Counted from the first letter of the stretch, positions 18,334-27,113 are shown. The stretch is 64,000 bases of DNA from CAXXOK01 sp963675365 (GCA_963675365.2 CAXXVA010000003.1:496001-560000); one strand, 5' to 3'. Numbers and translations: made by a program. The notes: a model not told the origin generated them from the sequence alone.

Positions 18334-19968
18334 CGGGTGTGTACGCTTGTACTGCTTCTGCCCGCCGGACAGGCTGTACACGTTGGTGAAGCCCTTGGCG
18401 AGTAATATATTCTGCGTGGCGTTGCCGGTGACGCCCTTGTTGCAGTAGGTAACGGTGACGGCGTCCTTGTCAAGCGTATCCGCTGCGGCGCGGAGCTCCG
18501 CGTGGGGGATGCTGCGGGCGGTTTCGATATGCTCGGTGTCGTATTGCTCTTTGACGCGCGTGTCGATCAGCTGATACGGCTTGCCGGACTGCATGATCGT
18601 ATCCAGTTCCTGCGCGGTCACCTGTTTGCGGCCTCGGTGAATGGCGTTTTCCAATATCATCCCGGTGTACATCACCGGGTCTTTGGTGGTCGAAAACGGC
18701 GGGGCGTAGGCGAGGTCCAGATGGAATAGATCCTCGGCTTTCATGCCCGCGGTGATGGCGACCACAAATACGTCAATGCGCTTGTCCACGCCGCCGTACC
18801 CCACGATCTGCGCGCCGAGGATGCGCCCGGTGCTGCGGTCGGCGACGGCCTTGATGATCATCTCGCGTCCGCCCATGTACTCCGGCCTGTCCACCTTGGT
18901 GTTGTGGCAAACGACGGGGTCGAAGCCCTGTGCCCTGGCCTCGCGCTCGTTGAGCCCCGTGTGCGCTACGGCGAGCTCAAACACGCGGAAAATACCGGTG
19001 CCCAGCACGCCCCGGAATTCCAAATCCCGGCCCGTTACATTGTCGCCCGCGATGCGCCCGGTCTTGTTGGCGGTCGAGCCAAGCGGGCGGTAAAACGGCT
19101 TGCCCGTTACCACATCGAACGTTTCGATGCAGTCGCCGCAGGCATAAACATCGGGAACGTTGGTCTGCATCTTCGTATTGACGCGAATCGCGCCTGCGAC
19201 CCCGAGTTCCACTCCGGCGGCCTTGGCAAGCTCTGTATTGGGGCGTACGCCCGTTGCCATAAGCACCAGGTCGGCCGGAATGGCCGTATCGTCTGAAAGG
19301 ATGACGGCGCTGCCGGTAATCTCCCGGATGTCCGCGCCCGTGTACACATCCACACCCTGCTGCTTCAGGTAATCCTCCACGTTCACGGCTATATCGGCGT
19401 CCAGCGCTGGCGACACCTGGGGCAGCTTTTCAATCACGGTCACCTTGAGTCCGATTTCCTTGAGCGCCTCGCTCATTTCCAGCCCGATGAACCCGCTGCC
19501 GATGATGACGGTGGTTTTGGGCTGTTTTTCGTCGATAAACGCTTTGATCCCGCGGGTATCGTTAACGTTGCGCATGCTGAACACATGCGCCCTGTCCGCG
19601 CCGGGGATTGGCGGCGTTACGGCGGACGCCCCGGTGGAGATGACCAGCTTGTCGTAGGTGTCGGCGAACACCGCGCCGGTAATAAGGTTTTTAATCTGAA
19701 GCTGTTTTGCCTTCGGGTCGATGGAAAGCACCTCGTGGCGGATGAGGACGTCCACGTTATACTTGCTTTTGAAAAACGCGGGATCGCGCGGGGTGAGCTC
19801 GCCGGCGCTTTCCATGTATCCGCCGAGGTAATAGGGCATGCCGCAGCCGGAATAGGAGATGTCCGTATCCTTTTCATAAATGACGATCTCCGCGTCCTCG
19901 CTGTTGCGGCGCGCTTTGGCGGCGGCGGAAGTGCCCGCGGCCACCGCTCCGATAATCAATATCCGCAT
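18325..19968 (-). CDS. CoA-disulfide reductase-like FAD oxidoreductase with C-terminal rhodanese domain
   Basis: Flavin disulfide reductase of 547 residues. N-terminal FAD site IIGAVAAGTSAAAKARR, single redox Cys at C42 (SYSGCGMPYY) as in the CoADR/NADH-oxidase group, NAD site IIGSGFIGLEMSEAL, second FAD motif DVYACGDCIE. A C-terminal rhodanese domain (from about residue 450) carries the active Cys in YCNKG. CoADR-rhodanese fusions reduce persulfides or polysulfides with CoA, so sulfane-sulfur handling or peroxide defence is likely. Monocistronic. Confidence 0.9.
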   Translation of the reverse strand: MRILIIGAVAAGTSAAAKARRNSEDAEIVIYEKDTDISYSGCGMPYYLGGYMESAGELTPRDPAFFKSKYNVDVLIRHEVLSIDPKAKQLQIKNLITGAVFADTYDKLVISTGASAVTPPIPGADRAHVFSMRNVNDTRGIKAFIDEKQPKTTVIIGSGFIGLEMSEALKEIGLKVTVIEKLPQVSPALDADIAVNVEDYLKQQGVDVYTGADIREITGSAVILSDDTAIPADLVLMATGVRPNTELAKAAGVELGVAGAIRVNTKMQTNVPDVYACGDCIETFDVVTGKPFYRPLGSTANKTGRIAGDNVTGRDLEFRGVLGTGIFRVFELAVAHTGLNEREARAQGFDPVVCHNTKVDRPEYMGGREMIIKAVADRSTGRILGAQIVGYGGVDKRIDVFVVAITAGMKAEDLFHLDLAYAPPFSTTKDPVMYTGMILENAIHRGRKQVTAQELDTIMQSGKPYQLIDTRVKEQYDTEHIETARSIPHAELRAAADTLDKDAVTVTYCNKGVTGNATQNILLAKGFTNVYSLSGGQKQYKRTHPKK

Positions 19969-20072
19969 CGTATATGCTCCTTTCCGCCGCGTTCGGCAGG
20001 AAATCTAACGCTTTTCCTTTATTATAAACGAACGCGTGTGTTCTGTAACGCGGTTTACCCAATCTTAACATA

Positions 20073-20106
20073 TAAAAAGAACCGCCGTGCTGCTCACACA
20101 CGGCGG
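20073..20106 (-). terminator. Terminator of trpB2
   Basis: On the minus strand CCGCCGTG pairs with CACGGCGG and is followed by TTCTTTTTATA, 22 bp after the trpB2 stop. Confidence 0.8.
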
Positions 20107-20127
20107 CTGTAAAATGGGAGGAACCGC

Positions 20128-21501
20128 TTAGTTGTCTTCCGGTACGTCTGGAATACCCGCAAAGCCCACGGCGAGTTCTTCGTCGGTGGGGATGTGGTCG
20201 TCCATCGTGCCGTTGTTGTAGGTTTCGTAGGCGGTCATGTCAAAGTATCCGGTACCCGACAGACCGAAGACGATGGTTTTTTCTTCGCCGCTCTGCTTGC
20301 AGGCGAGCGCTTCGTCAATCGCCGTACGCACGGCGTGCGCGCTTTCAGGCGCGGGGAGGATGCCCTCGGCGCGGGCGAAAATGGTCGCGGCGTCAAACAC
20401 GGATTTCTGCTCCACGGCGACGGCTTCGATCACCCCGTCGTGATAGAGCTGCGACAGGATATTGCTCATTCCGTGGTAGCGCAGGCCGCCCGCGTGGTTG
20501 GGCGAGGGGATGAAGTGGCTGCCCAGCGTGTACATTTTCGCCAGCGGCGTAATCATGCCGGTATCGCAGAAGTCGTAGGCGAACTTTCCGCGCGTGAAGC
20601 TCGGGCAGGAGGTGGGCTCCACGGCGATGAAGCGGTAGTCGTTCTCGCCGCGCAGTTTTTCGCCGACGAACGGAGCAATCAGCCCGCCCAGGTTGCTGCC
20701 GCCGCCCGCGCAGCCGATGATGATATCGGGCTTAATGTCGTATTTCTGAAGCGCCTTTTGGGTCTCCAGGCCGATGACCGACTGGTGCAACAGCACCTGC
20801 GCCAGCACGCTTCCCAGCACGTAGCGGTAGCCTTCCTGGGTTACGGCGGCCTCCACCGCCTCGGAGATCGCGCAGCCGAGGCTGCCGGTGGTATCCGGGG
20901 TCTCGGCGAGGATTTTCTGGCCGATCTTGGTCTGGGTTGAGGGGGATGAGGTGGCGTTGGCGCCGTAGGAGCGCATCACCTCGCGGCGGTAGATTTTCTG
21001 CTCGTAGCTGCACTTGACCATGAACACCTTGCAGTCAAGCCCCATATACGCGCACGCCATGCTCAGCGCCGTGCCCCACTGGCCCGCGCCGGTTTCGGTG
21101 GTCACGCCCTTAAGGCCCTGTTTTTTGGCGTAATAGGCCTGGGCGATGGCGCTGTTCAACTTGTGGGAGCCGGAGGTATTGTTGCCCTCGAACTTATAAT
21201 AGATCTTCGCGGGCGTGTCCAGCGCTTTTTCCAAGTGGTAGGCGCGCATCAGCGGCGAGGGGCGGTACATGCGGTAATAGTCCAGCACCTCTTCGGGAAT
21301 GTCGATATAGGGGGTGGTGTCGTCGAGTTCCTGTTTCACCAGCTCGTCGCAGAACACGGGGGTCAGCTCTTCAAACGTCAAAGGCTGGTGGGTGGCGGGG
21401 CTGATGAGGGGCGCGGGCTTTACTTTCATGTCCGCGCGGAGGTTGTACCACTGGGTCGGGATCTCCTGTTCGCTCAGATAGATCTTGCTTGGGATGTCCA
21501 T
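20128..21501 (-). CDS. TrpB-like pyridoxal-phosphate enzyme (tryptophan synthase beta, TrpB2 type)
   Basis: PLP enzyme that joins indole and serine to make tryptophan. The PLP lysine is in GSHKLNSA, the glycine-rich phosphate loop is CAGGGSNLGG, and the family TETGAGQWG stretch is present. Length (457 residues) and the N-terminal extension identify the TrpB2 subgroup, which often works without TrpA. No other trp gene is nearby, so indole salvage is likely. Start ATG 21501 is preceded by AAGGAG. A T-box leader with a probable UGG specifier controls it, which supports a true role in tryptophan supply. Confidence 0.9.
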   Translation of the reverse strand: MDIPSKIYLSEQEIPTQWYNLRADMKVKPAPLISPATHQPLTFEELTPVFCDELVKQELDDTTPYIDIPEEVLDYYRMYRPSPLMRAYHLEKALDTPAKIYYKFEGNNTSGSHKLNSAIAQAYYAKKQGLKGVTTETGAGQWGTALSMACAYMGLDCKVFMVKCSYEQKIYRREVMRSYGANATSSPSTQTKIGQKILAETPDTTGSLGCAISEAVEAAVTQEGYRYVLGSVLAQVLLHQSVIGLETQKALQKYDIKPDIIIGCAGGGSNLGGLIAPFVGEKLRGENDYRFIAVEPTSCPSFTRGKFAYDFCDTGMITPLAKMYTLGSHFIPSPNHAGGLRYHGMSNILSQLYHDGVIEAVAVEQKSVFDAATIFARAEGILPAPESAHAVRTAIDEALACKQSGEEKTIVFGLSGTGYFDMTAYETYNNGTMDDHIPTDEELAVGFAGIPDVPEDN

Positions 21502-21530
21502 AGGCTGCTCCTTTCGATTTTTCGGAACAG

Positions 21531-21790
21531 AAAAATGCTTCTGTCCCATCATACTTGATGCAGGGACAGAAGCATGAATGCTTTCTGCGGTGCCACCCGG
21601 CTTGGCGCTTTGGCGCCCTCCTTGTGCGTACGTCCATACGCTCTGCTTTTCACGGTGCGTGCTCCGTCTCACCTACTAAGCGCCCTGCGCGGTTCGGCTC
21701 GCCCTCGGGAACCCATTCCGCAATGCCGCCCGTACCGCCTTGCACCATCCGGCGGCTCTCTGAACGGGGTTTGGATCGCGTACTCATATT
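21531..21790 (-). promoter_or_regulatory. T-box riboswitch leader (probable Trp specifier) of trpB2
   Basis: On the minus strand the leader has a Stem I region (CAGAGAGCCGCC, GGTGCAAGGCGG), a candidate specifier UGG at 21715-21713 within GGAATGGGTTCC, and the T-box core GGGTGGCACCGC (about 21598-21587). A 13-bp terminator ATGCTTCTGTCCC/GGGACAGAAGCAT with a T run lies at 21575-21530. Uncharged tRNA-Trp would favour the antiterminator. Specifier assignment is by inspection. Confidence 0.88.
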
Positions 21791-21808
21791 CCTTCAACGG
21801 TTTACAGA

Positions 21809-21837
21809 AACGTACCACATTTTCCGGGTTCTGTCAA
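21809..21837 (-). promoter_or_regulatory. Promoter of the T-box/trpB2 unit
   Basis: TTGACA, 17 bp, TACGTT on the minus strand. It begins 15 bp after the stop of the upstream substrate-binding protein, with no terminator between, so nif-unit transcripts may read into the T-box. Confidence 0.6.
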
Positions 21838-21851
21838 CGCATAATTGGGAT

Positions 21852-22880
21852 TTATGGAAGCAAGTCCGCTAGCGCTTCGTCGCTCAGGTCAACGCCGTAA
21901 AACAGGCTGTAAAACTCTTTGGCGCAAGCGCTGATATCATAGCCGTACACCTCGGGGTAGAGCGTTTCCGCCGCCCAGTACAGGCCGATGAGGCGGTTGA
22001 CGGACACAGGAGCGTCCAGCCACGCAAAGGGTATGGTCGGCGCGGTGTATGCCTTGCCGTTTGAAACGGCGTTCACATTTTCCCATTTCAGAACGGACTT
22101 GAGCACCTCCGGCGTCGAGGCGATGATCACATCCGGCTGCCAGGCGAGGATGCGTTCCATGTCCGCTTTCAGCCTGCCGTTGGATTCGGCTGGGAGATCG
22201 ACCACGTTGATACCGCCGGCATACTCGATCAGCTCCGTATGGTTGGTGCCGGCGGGGGAGGTTTGCAACCCCGCTCCGCCGGAGGTGTAGTAAAACGTTA
22301 CGCGCGCATCCTCCGAGATGGACGCGGCCTTTTCCCCGACGTCCGCGATCAGAGCGTCGCAGTACTGTGCCAGCGCTTCGGCTTTGTCCGCGCAGTCCAG
22401 CGCGCCGCCCAGAAAGCGGTAGCTTTCGCCGATGCTTAACAGATCAAAGCTTGCGACCACCACGGGGACGCCCGTCTGCGCCTGTATTTCGTCGGCCTTG
22501 GCAGCCGTCTGCTTGGTCAGGGTGGTCATGTAAACGATCACATCGGGCGCGAGGGCGACGACCTCCTCGGGGTTGGCGGCGGGCTTGCCGCCCTGTAGGG
22601 AGCCGATCACCGGCAATGCGGCGTAGGCTTCGGGGATAAAGAACAGGCTGTCGGCGGTCAGTTCGGAATTCCAGGCGATGAGTTTTTCAGGGCAAAGGGT
22701 GTACAGGAGCACCGCGCCGGGCTGGCCGGTGGCGGCGATCGCAGTTGGTTCCTGTTTCAGGGTCACGGTCCTTCCGGCCATATCGGTGACGGTTTTCATG
22801 GCGTCGTCCTGTGCCTGCGCAAAACCGGTGAAAAGCGCCACAACCAGTACCAATACGATCCCAATGCTGAATTTCCTCAT
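21852..22880 (-). CDS. ABC transporter substrate-binding protein (helical-backbone FepB/BtuF/MolA type)
   Basis: Extracytoplasmic binding protein of 342 residues. The signal peptide ends near AQA-QDD and, unusually for a Firmicute, has no lipobox Cys. Two-lobed class III fold features are visible (VTDMAGRTVTL, LCPEKLIAW, LAPDVIVYM, WQPDVIIAS). Ribosome site GGAGGG precedes ATG 22880. Last gene of the nif unit, 16 bp after its ATPase. The family carries iron chelates, cobalamin or, in MolBCA, molybdate and tungstate. The nif context makes molybdate or iron the likeliest cargo (inference). Confidence 0.85.
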   Translation of the reverse strand: MRKFSIGIVLVLVVALFTGFAQAQDDAMKTVTDMAGRTVTLKQEPTAIAATGQPGAVLLYTLCPEKLIAWNSELTADSLFFIPEAYAALPVIGSLQGGKPAANPEEVVALAPDVIVYMTTLTKQTAAKADEIQAQTGVPVVVASFDLLSIGESYRFLGGALDCADKAEALAQYCDALIADVGEKAASISEDARVTFYYTSGGAGLQTSPAGTNHTELIEYAGGINVVDLPAESNGRLKADMERILAWQPDVIIASTPEVLKSVLKWENVNAVSNGKAYTAPTIPFAWLDAPVSVNRLIGLYWAAETLYPEVYGYDISACAKEFYSLFYGVDLSDEALADLLP

Positions 22881-22896
22881 GCGAATCCCTCCGTTT

Positions 22897-23673
22897 CTAT
22901 CCTGCATGCGGCAGGCAGACCTCTTTGCTGCCGTGCCGCGTTGCAACTGTGTGAATGTCCACGTCCACGCCGTACATCTCCCGGAGCAGCGCTTCGGTGA
23001 GTACCTCTTTGGGGCGGCCTGAGCGGTAGCGGCTTCCGCCCAGCAGCGCGACCACCGTGTGGCCGCACTGGAAGGCGTCGCCCGGCGCGTGGGTGGAGTA
23101 GAGGACGGTTTTGCCTATCCGGCTTAAATCGTGGATGCGGCGCAGGATCATGGCCTGCCTGCCCAGATCCAGGTTGGCCGTCGGCTCGTCCATCACGAGA
23201 ATATCGGCGTCCTGCGTCAGCGCCCGCGCGATGTAGCAAAGCTGGCGTTCGCCGCCGGAGATTTCGGAGAACGGTTTTTCGGCCAGATGACGGATGCGCA
23301 GCGCGTCCATTGCCTGACAGGCTTTTATCTCGTCCGCCCTGCCCGGCGTGCGGAACAGCGCAAGGTGCGCCGTGCGCCCCATGGTGATGACGTCCAGCAC
23401 CGAATACGGATGCACGGTCTTGTGCGACTGGGGCACGTAGGCGATGCGTTTAGCCAGCGCTTCCCTCGGCATGGATTTTGCGTCCTGCCCGCCGATCAGC
23501 ACCTGCCCGCCGAGAGCCGGGAGGATATTCAGGATCGTACGGTACAGCGTGGTTTTGCCGACGCCGTTTGCACCCAGGATGCACACGATCTCTCCATTTT
23601 GCGCGGAAAAGCTGAGATTAGATACGACGGCATCGCCGTGATAGCCGCAACATAAATCCCGGATTTCGAGCAT
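22897..23673 (-). CDS. ABC transporter ATP-binding protein (FecE/MolC type)
   Basis: Cytoplasmic ATPase of the FecCD-type importer. Walker A GANGVGKTT, signature ISGGERQ, Walker B ILVMDEPTANLD and switch His (STHAPGD) are intact. Start ATG 23673 overlaps the permease stop (TGATG) with a G-rich ribosome site; GTG 23682 is an in-frame alternative giving three more residues. About 258 residues, normal length. Confidence 0.93.
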   Translation of the reverse strand: MLEIRDLCCGYHGDAVVSNLSFSAQNGEIVCILGANGVGKTTLYRTILNILPALGGQVLIGGQDAKSMPREALAKRIAYVPQSHKTVHPYSVLDVITMGRTAHLALFRTPGRADEIKACQAMDALRIRHLAEKPFSEISGGERQLCYIARALTQDADILVMDEPTANLDLGRQAMILRRIHDLSRIGKTVLYSTHAPGDAFQCGHTVVALLGGSRYRSGRPKEVLTEALLREMYGVDVDIHTVATRHGSKEVCLPHAG

Positions 23674-24713
23674 CACAGCCACCCCCTTTTCCCCCGGAGC
23701 AGGAGGAATACAAACAGCGGCGCGCCGATGAGCGCGGTCAGGATGCCAAGCGGGATTTCCACGGCTAGCAGGTTTCGGGAAACGTTATCCACCAGCAGCA
23801 GGAAGACGCCACCAAGCAGCGCCGTAACGGGCAGCAATCGCTTGTAATTGGCGCCGACCAACATGCGCGCGATGTGCGGCACCACGAGCCCTACCCAACC
23901 TACCTGCCCGCAGAGGCTGATGGCAAGCGAGGTGAGCATCGTGGCGCACACCACCACAAAGCCGCGGATCAGCCGCACGTTCACCCCCAGCGCCAGCGCT
24001 TCTTCCTCGCCCAGCGACAGCACGTTGATGCGCCAGCGGATGAGAAGCAGCGCTGTCAGGCTAATGCCGAATGGTAAAAGCGTAGTCAGGAGCCGCGTGC
24101 CCGTGATGCCGGACAGGCCGCCCATCAGCCAGAAGGTGATCTCCGGCAGTTGGCTGTACGGATCGGCGGCGTACTTGGCGATGGCGATCATCGCCGAAAA
24201 CATCGCAGCGACCACCATGCCCGAGAGGATCAGCACCAGTGTTTTTGAGCCCCGGGATGATGCCATGGCGCTGAGGACGCTGGTCACGATCACCGCCGCC
24301 AGGCCAAGCGCAAACGAAAGCTGCTGCACCCAGAACGCGGACAGGCCTAAGAGTATGCCAAGGCTTGCGCCGAAGCCCGCGCCCGCCGATGCGCCCAGAA
24401 TGTCCGGCGAAACCATGGGGTTGCGGAACACACCCTGATAGGCCGACCCGGCGGACGCTAATCCCATGCCGACCACCACGGCCGCCGCGACGCGCGGCAG
24501 GCGGATGTCCGACAGCACGTGGGAAACGGTGGAGTCCGCCGTTCCCACAAAGAGCGATACAAGCCATTGAAGCAGTTCGTCCAGGCGGACAGGGTAGCGC
24601 CCGATGAGCATGGACAGGAGCATCAGCGCAGGCAGGGCAACGCAAAGCAATCCGAATGTAAGGCGCGGATTGCGCTTTTTACGGCTGACCTGTAAACGCA
24701 TTGCCTTGTCCAT
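23673..24713 (-). CDS. FecCD/BtuC-type ABC transporter permease
   Basis: Membrane permease of 346 residues with about ten helices. Family stretches are clear: LPRVAAAVVVGMGLASAGS, NPMVSPDILGASAGAGFG and GWVGLVVPHIARML near the ATPase coupling loop. It starts 9 bp after the unrecognised Cys-tailed gene and overlaps the ATPase, so it belongs to the nif transcription unit. Confidence 0.93.
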   Translation of the reverse strand: MDKAMRLQVSRKKRNPRLTFGLLCVALPALMLLSMLIGRYPVRLDELLQWLVSLFVGTADSTVSHVLSDIRLPRVAAAVVVGMGLASAGSAYQGVFRNPMVSPDILGASAGAGFGASLGILLGLSAFWVQQLSFALGLAAVIVTSVLSAMASSRGSKTLVLILSGMVVAAMFSAMIAIAKYAADPYSQLPEITFWLMGGLSGITGTRLLTTLLPFGISLTALLLIRWRINVLSLGEEEALALGVNVRLIRGFVVVCATMLTSLAISLCGQVGWVGLVVPHIARMLVGANYKRLLPVTALLGGVFLLLVDNVSRNLLAVEIPLGILTALIGAPLFVFLLLRGKRGWL

Positions 24714-24722
24714 CGGTTTTCC

Positions 24723-25700
24723 TCAATGCCCGCAAAGGCTGCAGTTGGCGCAGTCGGCGGGTGAACAGCCCATCGTTCCGCTCTGGAAGGCGGATACGCT
24801 GAAATGGCTGGTCGAACGGGGGTAGACGTACGGGGCGTCGCCGGTAATGGTGACGGTCTCTTCGTTAAATGTCAGTTCCAAAGCTTGAAAATAGGGAAGC
24901 TCGTCCGAGCAGGGATGAGGCTTTTGAACAGGCGCGTGCCAGCGCACAGGGCCGCCGTCCTGCTGCGCCATGATGCGGTTTGCGTCTGTTTTCAGCCCGA
25001 TAACCTGTCCTGATTCCGACAGGGTGACGGAGTTTTCGTCGGCGTTTACGCCGACGCTCATCGTATCAAACGCGGTCACCTTGCCCACGGGCGTTAGGAT
25101 ATGCACCGGTATGGCGGGCTCGAACGACTTGAGCTCGCCAGTTTCGTACAGCGAAAATCCGTGCCGCACGGGAAACGACCCGAGCGGCATATCGACGGTG
25201 ACGGTCTCGCCGGGGTACAGCGTCACGCTTTTAATCGCGCCGCTTTTGTAAAAGCACAGGGAGGAAAGCATAGCGGTGAACATGGTAAAGCCGAAATCAA
25301 ACGTCAGGGGGATGTTCATGTCCCTCTCTTCCTCTTCCGACCAAAAGCCGGATATCTGGCCGTCCACGGGGAATACGCGGTGCAGCTCGCCGCTTTCATA
25401 GAAGGTGACCAGCTCGGCGGGCAGTTCTCCGATGGGGGTGATGACGTCCTGCTGTTCTTCCAGTGCCACGGCCATTGCCAGTCCGTTTTCATAAAACTCC
25501 ACTGATGGCTTATGCTTGCGGCGAGGCGTTTGGGTATAGGCGGCGTACAGTTCGCCCGCATGGGTGAGGATGACGTTGTTTTCCGTCAGGCTTACGGCCT
25601 GCAGGATGCCGTTTGGAGTTTTCTGCACGGAACTGACCCCGCCGAGGATGCCGAACGGCATCTGGATGTGCCCGTTGCCAAGATCGATATAGCTGTTCAT
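24723..25700 (-). CDS. Unrecognised protein with YwqK/MORN-like repeats and a Cys-rich C terminus (nif-associated)
   Basis: No confident family. The 325-residue protein has no signal peptide or membrane helix and looks beta-rich. At least four repeats follow a pattern F/L-Y-E/K-x-G-x-L/A (FYENGLAMAV, FYESGELHRV, FYKSGAIKSV, LYETGELKSF), like the beta-hairpin repeats of YwqK/MORN proteins. The last 15 residues carry CX4CX2CX2C followed by GH, a plausible metal or Fe-S site. The start overlaps the AnfO-like stop (ATGA) and GGGGAGG precedes it. Its place between nitrogenase accessory genes and a metal-type ABC importer suggests metal trafficking or sensing, but this is inference. Confidence 0.75.
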   Translation of the reverse strand: MNSYIDLGNGHIQMPFGILGGVSSVQKTPNGILQAVSLTENNVILTHAGELYAAYTQTPRRKHKPSVEFYENGLAMAVALEEQQDVITPIGELPAELVTFYESGELHRVFPVDGQISGFWSEEEERDMNIPLTFDFGFTMFTAMLSSLCFYKSGAIKSVTLYPGETVTVDMPLGSFPVRHGFSLYETGELKSFEPAIPVHILTPVGKVTAFDTMSVGVNADENSVTLSESGQVIGLKTDANRIMAQQDGGPVRWHAPVQKPHPCSDELPYFQALELTFNEETVTITGDAPYVYPRSTSHFSVSAFQSGTMGCSPADCANCSLCGH

Positions 25701-26386
25701 ACGATCGCCTCCCCGCAGCAAAGTTTTTGAATGGTGAGCACCAGGTAGTCGCCGCGCTGTTTTTTATGCACCGCGATGCCCCGTTCGGCTTCTAGCCAGT
25801 GGGGGACATGGCGGCAGATGAGCGTCAGCTCCGCAAAGGGCGTGGAACGCAGGAAGGGCTTGAGGATCATTTTGGACGAAAGCTCCGGGTATTCTTCCAG
25901 CGCCGTGACCAAATCCAGCGTATAGACGCCCTTGATCTCGGTTTCGGCGGGCCGTGCGGACCGGAACGCGTCCTCGGCAAGCGCTTGCCTGGCTTCGTCC
26001 ATTGCGACGTCTTCGGCGATGCCGGACAGCGCTTCCGGGGTAACGTCCGCTATCTCAAAGATGTGTTTCCCCAACTGGTTGAGCACCGTGAACGCGCGTC
26101 CGGCAACGGACCTGCCCGCGACCGCCTGCGCGCCTTCGGTCAGTGCGGCAATGCGGCGCGTAAACGCCGTGGCCTGTACGGGCGCTTGGCCGTCCGTTCC
26201 CTCCACACGTCTGCTTTCCAATTCCATCCACTTGCCGCCCTGCTTATGGAACAGGGAAACGCGCGCCGCCTCGTGCGGGGCGGAGGGAAGCTGCTGCCGG
26301 TCAACGAAGACGGCAATCGTCAAACCGGCTGTTTTGCCGCTGGAGCATACGTTCGCCCCGATAAGTTTGCTTGAAGTTTCGATCAA
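25697..26386 (-). CDS. AnfO-like nitrogenase accessory protein
   Basis: The N-terminal TIAVFVD, the following LFHKQGGKWMELESRRV, and GRAFTVLNQLGKHIFEI resemble the AnfO family, first described next to Fe-only nitrogenase genes; function unknown. The 229-residue frame from TTG 26386 is favoured by a strong ribosome site (GGAAAGGAG, 8 nt spacing), which lies inside the upstream gene and gives an 86-nt overlap. TTG 26323 (TIAVFVD) is a weaker alternative nearer the family N terminus. The C terminus is about 60 residues with LxCRHVPHWLEAERGI. The neighbouring nitrogenase is of the Mo type, so the AnfO label does not imply an Fe-only enzyme. Confidence 0.6.
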   Translation of the reverse strand: MIETSSKLIGANVCSSGKTAGLTIAVFVDRQQLPSAPHEAARVSLFHKQGGKWMELESRRVEGTDGQAPVQATAFTRRIAALTEGAQAVAGRSVAGRAFTVLNQLGKHIFEIADVTPEALSGIAEDVAMDEARQALAEDAFRSARPAETEIKGVYTLDLVTALEEYPELSSKMILKPFLRSTPFAELTLICRHVPHWLEAERGIAVHKKQRGDYLVLTIQKLCCGEAIV

Positions 26387-27113
26387 GTTGCTCGGCTCCT
26401 TTCCTGTCCACACCATAGTCGAAAATGCGGTTGGTCGTCTGTAACAATCTGCGAAGGTCGCATCCGTGCCCGAGGCTTCCCAGGCAGCAGCTTGCGTATA
26501 CCGCGCCCACGCGCAGCGCCTGGATGGTGTTGGCAACCGCAAGCCCGAACTGATCGCTGCCCTCGTAGCCCACCGGGTATCCGAAGGCCAGCGTGCTCAC
26601 GGTCAGCTCCGCGCAGGCCGACAGGGATTGCAGCCCCATGAGGTCTTTGAGAATCAGTTTCTCTACGGGTATACCCGCCGCCGCCTGCGCAAGCGTTTCC
26701 AGAAAGCAGGGTTCCGCGCGGGACGCGTCGGCCATCACCAGCGTTACGTTTGTGCCGGAGTTCATCAGCAGTTCTTTGCACTGGAGAAAGGTTTTTTTCG
26801 CCCAGTCCTTGTTTTTGTGATAGGAGGTATAGATCATCGGGTAGGACGCGGGAACCTCCAGGTGGATGTTCTTTGCGCCCATGCGCAGCGCTTTTTGCAG
26901 TTGCCCGGGATCCATGCGCACATACACGGCGCACTTAGCGCGGCGGAGGGTTTCCGCACAGGCGTCCAGTTCTTTATGAGAGGGAAGTTTGACGACGATC
27001 TCATATACGCCCACGGTATCCAGCGCTCGCATCCATTCGATACGCTCTTTGGGCTGCATGCGCTTTGCAAACTGCAAAAGCGTCGTATCGCTTAAAAAGC
27101 GCTTGTCTTTCAT
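26301..27113 (-). CDS. NifV-like (homocitrate synthase family) protein B, metal ligands lost
   Basis: DRE-TIM barrel relative of homocitrate synthase, 270 residues. It keeps the strand-1 Asp (D9 in LSDTTL), the family VPASYPMIYTSYHKNKDW stretch, ILKDLMGL, and FGLAVANTIQALRVGA. At the site that is normally F-H-x-H-N-D it reads Y183-E-G-S-D-Q, so both metal-binding His are replaced (E184, S186). It also lacks the C-terminal region of full NifV (~380 residues). Canonical condensation chemistry is therefore unlikely. The start overlaps the stop of the preceding NifV-like gene by 4 nt. Confidence 0.75.
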   Translation of the reverse strand: MKDKRFLSDTTLLQFAKRMQPKERIEWMRALDTVGVYEIVVKLPSHKELDACAETLRRAKCAVYVRMDPGQLQKALRMGAKNIHLEVPASYPMIYTSYHKNKDWAKKTFLQCKELLMNSGTNVTLVMADASRAEPCFLETLAQAAAGIPVEKLILKDLMGLQSLSACAELTVSTLAFGYPVGYEGSDQFGLAVANTIQALRVGAVYASCCLGSLGHGCDLRRLLQTTNRIFDYGVDRKGAEQLDRNFKQTYRGERMLQRQNSRFDDCRLR

